The notes under the pieces are model-generated. The model was given only the letters and a program-made list of their open reading frames with translations, searched no databases and had not been told where the DNA came from. This document shows positions 26,082-35,148 of a stretch of 64,000 nucleotides of DNA, one piece after another. The first letter of the stretch is position 1; the number at the start of each line of letters is the position of its first letter. The translations under genes were made by a program, and so were the position numbers. The DNA is from Roseateles sp. DAIF2 (GTDB lineage Bacteria; Pseudomonadota; Gammaproteobacteria; Burkholderiales; Burkholderiaceae_C), in contig NZ_CP049919.1 in NCBI RefSeq assembly GCF_015624425.1, positions 186,001 through 250,000 of the forward strand, in the 5' to 3' direction.

Positions 26082-26792
26082 TCAAACGCTGAGCAGCTCG
26101 TCGAGCAGGGCCCGCTTGCTTTCCAGTTCGGCGGCGGCGAAGGACTCGACCACCTGGCCATGCTCGATCACGAAGAAATGGTCGGCCAGCGGCGCGGCGA
26201 AGCGGAAGTTCTGCTCCACCATCACGATCGTGAAACCCTGGGCCTTCAGGGTGCGGATCATGCGCGCCAGCGCCTGCACGATCACCGGGGCCAGGCCCTC
26301 GGAGATCTCGTCCAGCAGCAGGATGTCGGCGCCGGTGCGCAGGATGCGGGCCACCGCTAGCATCTGCTGCTCGCCGCCCGAGAGCCGCGTACCCTGGCTC
26401 TGGCGGCGCTCCGCCAGGTTGGGGAACATCGCGTAAATCTCGGCCTCGCTCATCGGCTTGCCGCGCCCGCCCTTCAGCGGCGGCGGCAGGCGCAGGTTCT
26501 CCTCGGTCGAGAGCGAGGCGAAGATGCCGCGCTCCTCCGGGCAGTAGCCCAGGCCCAGATGGGCGATGCGGTGCGTCGGCAGGCCGATGGTCTCCTCGCC
26601 ATGCACCTTGATCGAGCCCTTGCGCTCGCCGGTCAGGCCCATGATGGCGCGCAGGGTGGTCGTGCGGCCGGCGCCGTTGCGGCCCAGCAGGGTCACGACC
26701 TGGCCCTTGGGCACCGTGATGTTGATGCCATGCAGGATATGGCTCTCGCCGTACCAGGCGTTCAGGTCCTTGATCTCCAGGGCGGCCGTCAT
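26082..26792 (-). CDS. livF: branched-chain amino-acid ABC transporter ATP-binding protein (LivF type)
   Basis: 236 residues with a complete ABC layout: Q-loop, signature LSGGEQQMLAVARIL near 136-150 and Walker B ILLLDEISEGLAP near 156-168. The Walker A is GRNGAGRTT near 36-44: the catalytic-site lysine is replaced by arginine, confirmed at the codon level (CGC). The start at 26792 overlaps the livG stop by one base. An upstream in-frame TTG would add one residue only. Confidence 0.93.
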   Translation of the reverse strand: MTAALEIKDLNAWYGESHILHGINITVPKGQVVTLLGRNGAGRTTTLRAIMGLTGERKGSIKVHGEETIGLPTHRIAHLGLGYCPEERGIFASLSTEENLRLPPPLKGGRGKPMSEAEIYAMFPNLAERRQSQGTRLSGGEQQMLAVARILRTGADILLLDEISEGLAPVIVQALARMIRTLKAQGFTIVMVEQNFRFAAPLADHFFVIEHGQVVESFAAAELESKRALLDELLSV

Positions 26793-27562
26793 CAATGCGC
26801 CCCTTGCAGCTCGGCGGCTTCGCTGCCCATATAGGCTTCGAGCACCGCGGGGTGGCGCGAGACCTCGGCATAGTCGCCCTCGGCCAGCACCGCGCCACGC
26901 GCCAGCACGGTGATGCGGTCGGCGATGGTCGAGACCACCTTCATATTGTGTTCGACCATCAGCACGGTGCGGCCCTCGGCGACGCGCTTGATCAGCGCGG
27001 TGACCCGCTCCACATCCTCATGGCCCATGCCCTGGGTCGGCTCGTCCAGCAGCATCAGCGCCGGCTCCATCGCCATCGTGGTGGCGATCTCGAGCGCGCG
27101 CTTGCGGCCGTAGGGCAGGTCGGCGGCCTTCAGCTGCGCCATCTCGCGCAGGTCCACCAGCTCCAGCAGGGCCATCACCTTGGCGTCCAGGCTCTTCAGC
27201 CCGGTCAGGTTCTTCCAAAAATGGAAGCTGGTTCCGGTGAAGCGCTGCAGGCCGATGCGCACGTTCTCCAGCACCGTCAGGTGCGGGAACACGGCCGAGA
27301 TCTGGAAGCTGCGGATCACGCCGCGGCGGGCGATCTCGGCGGGCTTCTCGCCGGTGATGTCGACACCGTCGAACACGATGCTGCCGCGGGTCGGGGTCAG
27401 GAACTTGGTCAGCAGATTGAAGCAGGTGGTCTTGCCGGCGCCATTGGGGCCGATCAGCGCATGGATATGACCGCGCCGGACCTGCAGGTTCACGCCGTCA
27501 ACGGCGGTGAAGCCCTTGAACTCCTTGGTGAGTCCCTTTGTCTCCAGGATGAGTTCGCCCAT
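26792..27562 (-). CDS. livG: branched-chain amino-acid ABC transporter ATP-binding protein (LivG type)
   Basis: 256 residues. Walker A GPNGAGKTTCFNLL near 38-51 is canonical, in contrast to LivF. Walker B reads ALMLLDEPTQGMG near 166-178, and the C-terminus shows the LivG pattern VLARGAVLAEGDYAEV. It is the first gene of the liv operon (livG-livF-receptor-livH-livM). In place of the usual signature, PYGRKRALEIATTMAMEP is seen, as is common in LivG. Confidence 0.93.
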   Translation of the reverse strand: MGELILETKGLTKEFKGFTAVDGVNLQVRRGHIHALIGPNGAGKTTCFNLLTKFLTPTRGSIVFDGVDITGEKPAEIARRGVIRSFQISAVFPHLTVLENVRIGLQRFTGTSFHFWKNLTGLKSLDAKVMALLELVDLREMAQLKAADLPYGRKRALEIATTMAMEPALMLLDEPTQGMGHEDVERVTALIKRVAEGRTVLMVEHNMKVVSTIADRITVLARGAVLAEGDYAEVSRHPAVLEAYMGSEAAELQGAH

Positions 27563-27625
27563 CTGCTACGTCTTTGAGTTGGACATTCAATGTAGGGCGA
27601 TCCAGGGCGATACAGCCACCGGGAA

Positions 27626-27639
27626 CTACCTGTACGTAG
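27626..27639. promoter_or_regulatory. imperfect dyad upstream of the liv operon
   Basis: CTACCTGTACGTAG has perfect outer arms (CTAC/GTAG) and five of seven matching pairs. It lies 64 bases upstream of the livG start, between livG and the PAS-LuxR gene, and is a plausible target for that regulator. Weak evidence. Confidence 0.3.
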
Positions 27640-27699
27640 CTTTGCGCAAGGGCTTACCCGGATGCCGAATGGCAGGGGTGAAAGCGCTGCGTCAGGAAG

Positions 27700-28275
27700 T
27701 CAGGGGATGCCCAGCGTGCGGCCCATCAGCGCGGTGGCCCGATGCACGCCGTAGCGTTGGCGCAGCCGGGCGCGCAGCTTCTCGACCGTGCGCGGCGACA
27801 GGCCCAGACTGCGGGCGTTCTCCTTGGCCGTCTGGCCGCCGACCATGCCGGCCAGCACCTCGCGCTCGCGCGGCGTCAGGCCCTCGGGCTCGACCCCGCT
27901 CTGCAGCGGCTCGAACACCCAGGCCACCTCGCTCAGCGGCGCCTCGCGGTCGCGCGTATGGCCATGCACGCGGAACCATTGCATCAGGCCGTCGCGGCGC
28001 TGCATCAGGCGCTCGTCGCGGTAGCTGCCGCTCTGCTGCAGGCTGGCGAAGAGGCGCCGGCCGATGCGCTCGAACTCGGTCTCGGTGGCGAACAGCAGGC
28101 GAAAGCTCTGGCCGGTCAGCTGCTCGCGGCTGTAGCCGAACATCGTCGCGAAGGCCTCGTTGACCCATTCCAGCCGGCGGTCGCGCGCCAGCGCCAGCCC
28201 CAGCGGGCTGAGCGCCGCGAAGTCGTCGGCCGGGGAAAACCCGGGCGTAATCCTGGGGCTGTCGCACTCTTGCAT
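27700..28275 (-). CDS. PAS-domain LuxR-type transcriptional regulator
   Basis: 191 residues. Residues 20-115 form a PAS fold ([24 protein letters not shown], then a [12 protein letters not shown] loop and [10 protein letters not shown]). The C-terminal LuxR helix-turn-helix is at about 130-185 with [38 protein letters not shown] split by the usual turn. It is a one-component sensor without a receiver domain. It lies immediately upstream of, and in line with, the liv operon, so control of amino-acid uptake is a reasonable inference. Confidence 0.87.
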   Translation of the reverse strand: MQECDSPRITPGFSPADDFAALSPLGLALARDRRLEWVNEAFATMFGYSREQLTGQSFRLLFATETEFERIGRRLFASLQQSGSYRDERLMQRRDGLMQWFRVHGHTRDREAPLSEVAWVFEPLQSGVEPEGLTPREREVLAGMVGGQTAKENARSLGLSPRTVEKLRARLRQRYGVHRATALMGRTLGIP

Positions 28276-28331
28276 GGCTGCCTAGGCTACCACCGCCCGA
28301 TGTCCCACCCAGAGCCACAAGGAGACAAGCC

Positions 28332-30515
28332 ATGCAGCGACTTCCGGCCCCGCTTTCCCGCACCGCCCTGGCCGTCCTGGCCCTGGTGCTGGCGGCCTGC
28401 AACTCGGACGACGACGACGCGGGCAGCCCCGCGCCGGAAACGCCGGCGCCGGTGGCCAATGCGCTGCCGGGCTTCATCAGCGGCAGCGTGGCCGCCGCCA
28501 GCTACGACGGCAGCAGCGACGACCTGCTGACCGCCGGCCTGGGCAAGACCGGCCTGCTGGGCGCCGCGCCGGCCTATGCCAACCCGGCCGCGCCGACCGC
28601 CGCCGAGCTGCGCCGCAACGCGATCCATACCAACTACCGCGCGCTGGTCGACTACACGCTGGCTGGCGGCTTCACGCGCCTGTACGGCCCGAACATCGAC
28701 AACAGCGGCAACGACACGCTGGGCGAGGGCAAGATTGCCGGCACCGAGCACATCGCGGTGGCCGACGACGGCTCGGGCAAGCAGAACGTGGTGCTGATGG
28801 TGCAGGTGCCGGCCAGCTTCGACCGCGCCAACCCCTGCATCGTCAGCGCCACCTCCTCGGGCTCGCGCGGCATCTACGGCGCGATCGGCACCGCCGGCGA
28901 ATGGGGTCTGAAGCGCGGCTGCGCGGTGGCCTATGCCGATAAGGGTACCGGCAACGGCGTGCACGACCTGATGACGGACCAGGTGCTGCAGATCGACGGC
29001 ACCGCCGCCAGCGCCGGCACTGCCGCCAAGAAGGCGCATTTCAAGGCCGACATCGGCGACGCCGAGCGCCAGGCCTACAACGCCGCCTTCCCGAACCGCG
29101 TGGCCTACAAGCATGCGCATTCGCAGCAGAACCCCGAGAAGGACTGGGGCCGCGACACCCTGCGCGCGATCAAGCTGGCCTTCTATGTGCTCAACGAGAA
29201 ATACGGCAGCGACATCGCCGGCCAGCCCGGCAAGAAGGAGGTGGTGATCAAGCCGGCCAACACGCTGGTGATCGCCTCCTCGGTGTCGAACGGCGGCGGC
29301 GCGGCGCTGGCCGCGGCCGAGCAGGACACCGAGGGCCTGATCGACGGCGTGGCCGTCACCGAGCCGAATGTGCAGCCCGGCGCCAACGCCGGCCTGACGA
29401 TCAAGCAGGGCGCGGCGACGGTGGCCACGCACAGCAAACCGCTGGCCGACTACTTCACCTACGCCAACCTCTACCAGCCCTGCGCGGCCCTGTCCGCCCA
29501 GGCCGGGCTGTCGCTGAACGCCGCCTTCTGGCCGGCCGCCTACACGACGGCGGCGCAGAACCGCTGCGCCGCGCTGGCCGCGCGCGGCCTGGTCAGCGGC
29601 GCGACCCAGGCGGCTCAGGCCGACGACGCGCTGGCCAAGCTGAATGCCTATGGCTGGATGGCCGAGACCAACTTCCTGCAGCAATCGCATTTCCGCTTCG
29701 CGACCAACTCGATCGCGATGACCTATGTGAACGCCTATGGCCGCTTCAAGGTCAGCGACAACGTCTGCGGCTTCAGCTTCGCCAACACCAATGCCGCCGG
29801 CGACGTGATCGCGCAGGTGGCGGCCACCCAGGCCGGCCTGTTCGCCAGCGGCAATGGCGTGCCGCCGACCTCGGGCGTCAACATCGTCTACAACGACGCG
29901 GTGGGCGGCGCCAGGCTGGACTTCCTGGCCGTCTCGCCCGGCAGCGCCACGGCGGACTTCGCGCTGGACGGCGCGCTGTGCCTGCGCGCCCTGGTCACCG
30001 GCAAGGACCCGGCCAGCGGCAATGCGCTGTTCGGCAATATGAAGACCTGGTCGGACCGGGTCATCGCCGGCATCGCCGAGGCCCAGCTCGGCGCCAAGCT
30101 GCGCGGCCTGCCGACCATCATCGTGGCCGGCCGCAACGACACGCTGATCCCGGTCAACCATGCGGCCCGCGCCTATTACGGCAAGAACCTGCTGCAGGAC
30201 GGTGCGGCCGCCAAGACTCGCTACTACGAGGTCACCAACGCCCAGCATTTCGACAGCTTCGTCGCCTTCGGTGCGTTGCTCGGCTATGACGCGCGCTATG
30301 TGCCGCTGCATGTCTACTTCGTGCGCGCGCTGGACCAGATGTGGGCGCATCTGAAGAGCGGCACCGCGCTGCCGGCCAGCCAGGTGGTGCGCACCACGCC
30401 GCGCGGCGCCGGCGCCCCGGCGTTGGCGGCGAGTAACGTGCCGGCCTGGGCCGCGACGCCGGCCGCGGCGGACGCGATCGGCTTCGATGCCGGGGTGCTG
30501 AGCGTGCCGCAGTAG
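28332..30515 (+). CDS. D-(-)-3-hydroxybutyrate oligomer hydrolase, lipoprotein
   Basis: 727 residues. A lipoprotein signal ends at LVLAAC (Cys near 18). The body matches the 3-hydroxybutyrate oligomer hydrolase family from LPGFISGSVAAASYDGSSDD to the C-terminus, with SATSSGSRGIYGAIGTAGEW and YADKGTGNGVHDL. The nucleophile is Ser319 in SSVSNGGGAALA. The enzyme cuts oligomers released from polyhydroxybutyrate to monomers, so the strain probably uses external or recycled PHB. An AAGGAG ribosome site precedes the start. Membrane-anchored or secreted. Confidence 0.92.
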   Translation: MQRLPAPLSRTALAVLALVLAACNSDDDDAGSPAPETPAPVANALPGFISGSVAAASYDGSSDDLLTAGLGKTGLLGAAPAYANPAAPTAAELRRNAIHTNYRALVDYTLAGGFTRLYGPNIDNSGNDTLGEGKIAGTEHIAVADDGSGKQNVVLMVQVPASFDRANPCIVSATSSGSRGIYGAIGTAGEWGLKRGCAVAYADKGTGNGVHDLMTDQVLQIDGTAASAGTAAKKAHFKADIGDAERQAYNAAFPNRVAYKHAHSQQNPEKDWGRDTLRAIKLAFYVLNEKYGSDIAGQPGKKEVVIKPANTLVIASSVSNGGGAALAAAEQDTEGLIDGVAVTEPNVQPGANAGLTIKQGAATVATHSKPLADYFTYANLYQPCAALSAQAGLSLNAAFWPAAYTTAAQNRCAALAARGLVSGATQAAQADDALAKLNAYGWMAETNFLQQSHFRFATNSIAMTYVNAYGRFKVSDNVCGFSFANTNAAGDVIAQVAATQAGLFASGNGVPPTSGVNIVYNDAVGGARLDFLAVSPGSATADFALDGALCLRALVTGKDPASGNALFGNMKTWSDRVIAGIAEAQLGAKLRGLPTIIVAGRNDTLIPVNHAARAYYGKNLLQDGAAAKTRYYEVTNAQHFDSFVAFGALLGYDARYVPLHVYFVRALDQMWAHLKSGTALPASQVVRTTPRGAGAPALAASNVPAWAATPAAADAIGFDAGVLSVPQ

Positions 30516-30620
30516 GGATCTGTCGCCGCGGCATGCGGGAAGCGCCGGCTTGCTCTATGCTCGCCGGCGCTGCTTGTTCGTCAGCACCATCACCCCGATC
30601 GACCCGTGGAGGATCCCCGC

Positions 30621-31568
30621 ATGCGCTCACTCAACGCCGCCGCCCTGGCCCTGACCCTGGCCGCTTCCTTCGGTGCCCAGGCCGCCGCACCGCAGATCAA
30701 GGCGCAGGCGCCCGGCTACTACCGCATGATGCTGGGCGACTTCGAGGTCACCGCGCTGAACGATGGCACCCTGATGCTGCCGGTCGACAAGCTGCTGCGC
30801 GAGAACCAGCCGGGTCAGGTCTTGCGCGCGCTGCAGCAGGCCTATCTGGGCCTGCCGCTGGAGACCTCGGTCAACGGCTACCTGATCAACACCGGCAGCA
30901 AGCTGGTGCTGATCGACACCGGCGCCGCCGGCGCCTACGGCCCCAGCACCGGCCGGCTGCTGGCCCATCTGAAGGCGGCCGGCTACCAGCCGGAGCAGGT
31001 CGACGAGGTCTACATCACCCATCTGCATTCCGACCATGCCGGCGGCCTGCTGGCCGAGGGCAAGCTCGCCTACCCGAACGCCACCCTGCGCATCGCCAGG
31101 CAGGAGGCCGAGCACTGGCTCAGCGAGGCCGCGATGGCCGCCGCGCCCGAGGCCGCCCGCGGCGGCTTCAAGGCCGCGCAGGCGGTGGTCAAGCCCTACC
31201 AGGAGGCCGGCCGCTTCAAGCCCTTCGATGGCGATGTCGAGCTGGTGCCCGGCGTGCGCGCCGTCGCCACCCACGGCCATACGCCCGGCCACACCGTCTA
31301 CATGGTCGAGAGCAAGGGCCAGAAGCTGGCGGTCTGGGGCGACCTGATGCATGTGGCCGCGGTGCAGTTCCCCGACCCGACCGTGACGATCACCTTCGAC
31401 AGCGATTCCGCCAAGGCGATGCCGCAGCGCCAGAAGGCCTATGCCGCCGCGGCCGAGGCCGGCTACTACGTGGCCGTGGCCCATGTGTCCTTCCCCGGCA
31501 TCGGCCGCTTGCGCGCCGACGGCAAGGGCTATCAATGGCTGCCGGCCAACTACAGCAGCAAGCCCTGA
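30621..31568 (+). CDS. periplasmic metallo-beta-lactamase-fold hydrolase
   Basis: 315 residues with a signal peptide (cleavage near AQAAAPQ). The ATG at 30621 follows GGAGGA (30608-30613) at good spacing. Zinc ligands are His134, His136, Asp138 and His139 (THLHSDHAGG), then HGHTPGH near 216-222 and a WGD aspartate. The pattern is that of quorum-lactonase-like or general MBL hydrolases, not of class B beta-lactamases. It converges with the PspC gene, and a small hairpin spans both stop codons. Confidence 0.86.
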   Translation: MRSLNAAALALTLAASFGAQAAAPQIKAQAPGYYRMMLGDFEVTALNDGTLMLPVDKLLRENQPGQVLRALQQAYLGLPLETSVNGYLINTGSKLVLIDTGAAGAYGPSTGRLLAHLKAAGYQPEQVDEVYITHLHSDHAGGLLAEGKLAYPNATLRIARQEAEHWLSEAAMAAAPEAARGGFKAAQAVVKPYQEAGRFKPFDGDVELVPGVRAVATHGHTPGHTVYMVESKGQKLAVWGDLMHVAAVQFPDPTVTITFDSDSAKAMPQRQKAYAAAAEAGYYVAVAHVSFPGIGRLRADGKGYQWLPANYSSKP

Positions 31569-31577
31569 GGGGCGGCC

Positions 31578-31901
31578 TCAGTCCTGCGGCACGAAGATCC
31601 ACATCAGCAGGTAGATCAGCGCGCCGGTGCCGGCGCATAGCAGGGCCAGCGCGAACAGCAGGCGCAGCGCCCAGGACTCCAGCCCGGTGAAGCGCGCCAG
31701 GCCGCCGCAGACGCCGCCCAGCCAGCGGTCGTCGCGGCTGCGGCGCAGCCGGTTCAGCGCCGCGCCCTGGGCGAAGCCGCCGGCACCGCTGCTGCTGCCG
31801 CCCTCCAGCACGCGGGCCTTGGCGCGCGCGAATTCCTCGTCGCTCAGGGCGCCGCGCTGATGCAGATCGGCCAGGCGGTTCAGTTCTTCGCTGTCGGACA
31901 T
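31578..31901 (-). CDS. PspC-domain membrane protein with SHOCT motif
   Basis: 107 residues. Residues 5-32 form a short SHOCT-like helix pair (LNRLADLHQRGALSDEEFARAKARVL, interrupted in usual fashion). Residues 57-105 are a PspC domain (DRWLGGVCGGLARF, then two hydrophobic helices and MWIFVP). PspC proteins respond to envelope stress. No psp operon is nearby. Confidence 0.85.
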   Translation of the reverse strand: MSDSEELNRLADLHQRGALSDEEFARAKARVLEGGSSSGAGGFAQGAALNRLRRSRDDRWLGGVCGGLARFTGLESWALRLLFALALLCAGTGALIYLLMWIFVPQD

Positions 31902-32039
31902 GATGAAGGGCTCCGTGAGGGTGACTGTTGTCGATGCTTCGCAGCGTAGCCCCTGAGGCGCGCCGCGGCGAGCCCGGGCCGACGGACTGCAATCCCCGCG
32001 GGACAGGCTTCAGCGGCGCGCGACCTGCGGTCGCCAGGC

Positions 32040-32828
32040 TCAACCGAGATAGCGCTGGCGCAACCGCTCGTAGCGGCCGTCGCGCTTGACCCGGTCCAGC
32101 GCCTCCTGCAGCCGGCGCACCAGGGCCGGATCGCAGTCGGGCGGCAGGCCGAACCAGTAGGCCCGCGTGACGTCCAGCGGCAGCGCCGGTGCCAGCGTGT
32201 TCAGCGGCAGCCTCAGCTGGCGCAGATGCCAGGCCGCGGCCCAGTCCAGCATCACGATCAGGTCCATGCGCCCGGCCAGCAGCTTGCGCAGATTGGCGGC
32301 ATCGTCGAGCGCCCATTCCAGCTGGGCCGCATCGAGGCCCTCGGCCTGCAGCAGCCGCCGCGCCGCCGCCGACTCGCGCACCACGCCCACGCGTAACGCG
32401 CCCAGGGCCTGCAGACCGGCGGGCTGGAGGTCCTCGCGCGCGCTGAGGCGATAGACCAGGATGCGACGCGGGCTGATCGGCCCCACCCATTGGTACTGCG
32501 CCTCGCGCTCCGGCGTGCGGGTCAGCGAGAACAGCAGGCTGGGCTGGCTTGGCTGGGCCGCGGTGGCGGCTGTCTGCACCGCGCGCTGCCAGGGCAGCAC
32601 CCGGATCTCGATCGGCAGCCCGGCCTCGGCCGCCATCAGGCGCGCCAGCTCGCTGCTGAAGCCCTGGGCCCGGCCCGCCTCCTCGTAGTTCAGCGGTGCC
32701 AGGTTCTCGGTGAAGCCGAGCAGCCGCGGCGCCGCGCCGGCCGTTGCCGCCGCCGCCGCCAGTGGCAGCCATGCCAGCAGGCCGCAACACAGCAGGCGAC
32801 GAAGGAACGGACGGGACAGCCAGGACAT
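32040..32828 (-). CDS. periplasmic solute-binding protein, amino-acid receptor type (SBP_bac_3)
   Basis: 262 residues. The ATG at 32828 gives a signal peptide (hydrophobic 12-25, cleavage near GAAPR). The mature part starts LLGFTENLAPLNYEEAGRAQGFSSELA and ends with RLQEALDRVKRDGRYERLRQRYL, the SBP_bac_3 pattern. It lacks a neighbouring permease and has atypical ligand residues, so it may be a sensor or scavenger rather than an uptake protein. A HutC-like palindrome lies about 82 bases upstream, which hints at induction by a small metabolite. Confidence 0.75.
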   Translation of the reverse strand: MSWLSRPFLRRLLCCGLLAWLPLAAAAATAGAAPRLLGFTENLAPLNYEEAGRAQGFSSELARLMAAEAGLPIEIRVLPWQRAVQTAATAAQPSQPSLLFSLTRTPEREAQYQWVGPISPRRILVYRLSAREDLQPAGLQALGALRVGVVRESAAARRLLQAEGLDAAQLEWALDDAANLRKLLAGRMDLIVMLDWAAAWHLRQLRLPLNTLAPALPLDVTRAYWFGLPPDCDPALVRRLQEALDRVKRDGRYERLRQRYLG

Positions 32829-32909
32829 CGGCGGCAGTGTAGGCCGCGCCTGCGACAGGACCTTGACGCGCCGCGTGACCGATTGCTCGGGCTTGCAGGG
32901 TGGATAGCT

Positions 32910-32927
32910 GGCTTGTCTATACAAGCC
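32910..32927. promoter_or_regulatory. HutC-type operator-like palindrome
   Basis: GGCTTGT-CTAT-ACAAGCC is a perfect inverted repeat with 7-base arms. It contains GT-N-TA-N-AC, the signature of operators bound by HutC-subfamily GntR regulators. A TTGACA on the minus strand (complement of 32932-32937) lies next to it. It is placed to control the receptor gene on the minus strand. No HutC-type gene is in this window. Confidence 0.5.
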
Positions 32928-32976
32928 GGTTTGTCAATCGGACCGATGGGGGTGTGCGGCCCTTGCCGCCAACCGC

Positions 32977-35055
32977 TCAGGGCAACGCAGACTTCTTCAT
33001 CGCGACAAAGCGGCTGCTGCTCGTGTCACCCGGGCCCTGCTCGAGCAGGAAGAAGATGGAGTCCCGCGCCGCTACGGCGGTCCAGAAGCGCCGCTGCAGC
33101 ACCCGGCAGCCGGCGGCCCCGGCGAAGGGGTTGCAGGCGGCATTGAGGGCCGTCTGCCCGCGCGCCATTTCGAGGCGGCCATCGGGCAGCAGGCGCCAGG
33201 TCTGGCTGAACTCAGGGGCTATCTCCGGCTGCCCGGGGGAGGGGATGCCGCTCTCGATCGCGCCGCTGCCATCGCTGCGCAGGTGATACCTGGCCGGCTC
33301 CAGATACTGGGCCTTCAGGTTGCTGTTCCAGATGCCGGCGATGGTGCCCGCCTGGGGCAGGGCGGGGGCTGTGGCGGGGGCTTCCAATGCCATCAGTTCT
33401 TCGGCGCGCTGGAACTTGCCGTCCAGCCATTCTTCCAGCAGCCAGCGTTCCTCGCCGAGCGGTCCTTGCCCGAGGCGGAGGTAGCGATGCAGCAGCTTGC
33501 CATCCGGAAAGCTCAGCTCCAGCGCGCCGTCGGCCGTGCGAGCCCAGCTCAGATCCAGCCCGGCGCGCTCGAAGCGCGCGCTGCTGGCGCCGGTGATGTG
33601 CAGGATGTCCTGTCGCAGGCCTTGCGCCAGCGCGGCCGCGGTGGGGCCGATCCAGCGCTTGCCCGATGCCAGGGCCGCGGCGTCCAGTCCCGGCAGGGAC
33701 CTGGCCTCGTAGCGGCGCATCAGGAACAGCTCCTTGCCCAGGTCTCGGCTGATCTGGGGGTAGTCGATGTTGCGACTTTCGCCGACGCGGCGCAGGCCCG
33801 CAGGGGTGAACAAGCCGTTGCCGGCGCCGCGATCCAGGATGCGCAACCCGGTGGTGGTCCAGCGCTCGGTGCTGGGCCTGGGATCCTGGGCAGTGGCTTC
33901 TTCGATCAGCGGTGCGTCGAACTTCAGCACCAGCGCATCCGCCTCCAGTTTCCAGCTGGCTCCGCGCGCCGTGCCACCCCAGTCGATCAAGGCCCGGCCA
34001 TCGGGCTGCAGGGCCAGACGCAGGGTGTCGGAGCTGATCGCGCCACCGACACCATGGGTCAGGTAGAGCACGCGGGTGGCCGTGGCATCGCCCCCGAGCA
34101 CCGGGGCCTGGCCGAGCAGCGGGTCGTCAGCGGTTTCGTCCCGGGTCTGCACCACCTTGCGCCAGTTCGTGTTCAGCTGGGCCCGCTGGAACTCGCTCAG
34201 GGCGCTTGCGGAGCTCAGCAGCTCGCGGGTGGTGGCGATGCCCGCCGGCAAGGCCACCTGATGGTCGATCACCAGCTTGGCCAGCGCCGCGGCATGCAGC
34301 AGCTCCTGTTGGCTCAGCGCCGCGCTGGCCTGCTGCAACTCGGCCTGGTTGCGGGGCTGGGCCGTCGAGCCACGCTGGGCGATCAAGCCGGCGATGGCCG
34401 AGCTGAGATGGTTGATACGCAGCGAGGGCAGGTTGGCGTCGCTGACCGTTGTGCTCTGGGCGGCCCGGGCCAGGACCGCGGCCTCGCCGATCAGGCTGCT
34501 CAGTTCGACATGCGCCTGGGCGCCAGTTCCCCGGGCATTCAGGCTGACGAAGTCGGCCGGCTTCTTGAGCTGGACGGGCAGGGTGTAGCGGCCCTGCGCA
34601 TCGGTGGTGGTCTCGAAGACCTGCTCGCCGACGCGGGCGCTGACCTTGGCATTCGCGATCGGGCCGTCATGCACCAGGCCCTGCAAGGTCAGCGCGGCCG
34701 TCACGTTCAGGCTGACCTGGCCGGTGGCGCGGACATTGCCGACGCTGACCGCATAGGTGAAACCGTCTTCGCCATAGAAGTCGGGCTTGGGGGTGTAGCT
34801 GATGGCGCCGGCCGACACCGCTGCCGTGCCATTCTTGGGAGCGTCCACGATGCTCAGCACCGCATCGCCGCCGCTGGTGCGGTCGTTGTCCAGCACCTTG
34901 AGCGCGGTGGAGGGGGCGTTCCAGCCGAGGTCATAGCGATCCGCGCTGGCCTCGGCGGTCGGCGCCGGTGGGTCGTCGCCGCTACCGCCGCAGGCGGTCA
35001 GGGCCAGACACATCAGCGCCAAGGGGCGCAAGCGATCCATGCCGGAATCGGCCAT
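32977..35055 (-). CDS. large lipoprotein with Ig-like domain, function unknown
   Basis: 692 residues. A lipobox LALTACGG (Cys near 22) is followed by a short acidic linker and an Ig/cadherin-like module (about 38-115: LKVLDNDRTSGGDAVLSIV, SYTPKPDFYGEDGFTYAV). A carboxypeptidase-regulatory-like module is at about 120-180 (DAQGRYTLPVQL). The remaining 500 residues are not recognised. GGGAGGA lies upstream of the ATG at 35055; an internal ATG at 35040 is possible. Surface-exposed or periplasmic. Confidence 0.78.
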   Translation of the reverse strand: MADSGMDRLRPLALMCLALTACGGSGDDPPAPTAEASADRYDLGWNAPSTALKVLDNDRTSGGDAVLSIVDAPKNGTAAVSAGAISYTPKPDFYGEDGFTYAVSVGNVRATGQVSLNVTAALTLQGLVHDGPIANAKVSARVGEQVFETTTDAQGRYTLPVQLKKPADFVSLNARGTGAQAHVELSSLIGEAAVLARAAQSTTVSDANLPSLRINHLSSAIAGLIAQRGSTAQPRNQAELQQASAALSQQELLHAAALAKLVIDHQVALPAGIATTRELLSSASALSEFQRAQLNTNWRKVVQTRDETADDPLLGQAPVLGGDATATRVLYLTHGVGGAISSDTLRLALQPDGRALIDWGGTARGASWKLEADALVLKFDAPLIEEATAQDPRPSTERWTTTGLRILDRGAGNGLFTPAGLRRVGESRNIDYPQISRDLGKELFLMRRYEARSLPGLDAAALASGKRWIGPTAAALAQGLRQDILHITGASSARFERAGLDLSWARTADGALELSFPDGKLLHRYLRLGQGPLGEERWLLEEWLDGKFQRAEELMALEAPATAPALPQAGTIAGIWNSNLKAQYLEPARYHLRSDGSGAIESGIPSPGQPEIAPEFSQTWRLLPDGRLEMARGQTALNAACNPFAGAAGCRVLQRRFWTAVAARDSIFFLLEQGPGDTSSSRFVAMKKSALP

Positions 35056-35148
35056 CTTCCATCCTCCCTCAATATTGTTGGGGCGGATGGTAGGGCCAGC
35101 TTGCCCGGGTTCTGCTTAGCGTATGCCCGCGAATGCGCGATCCGCGAA

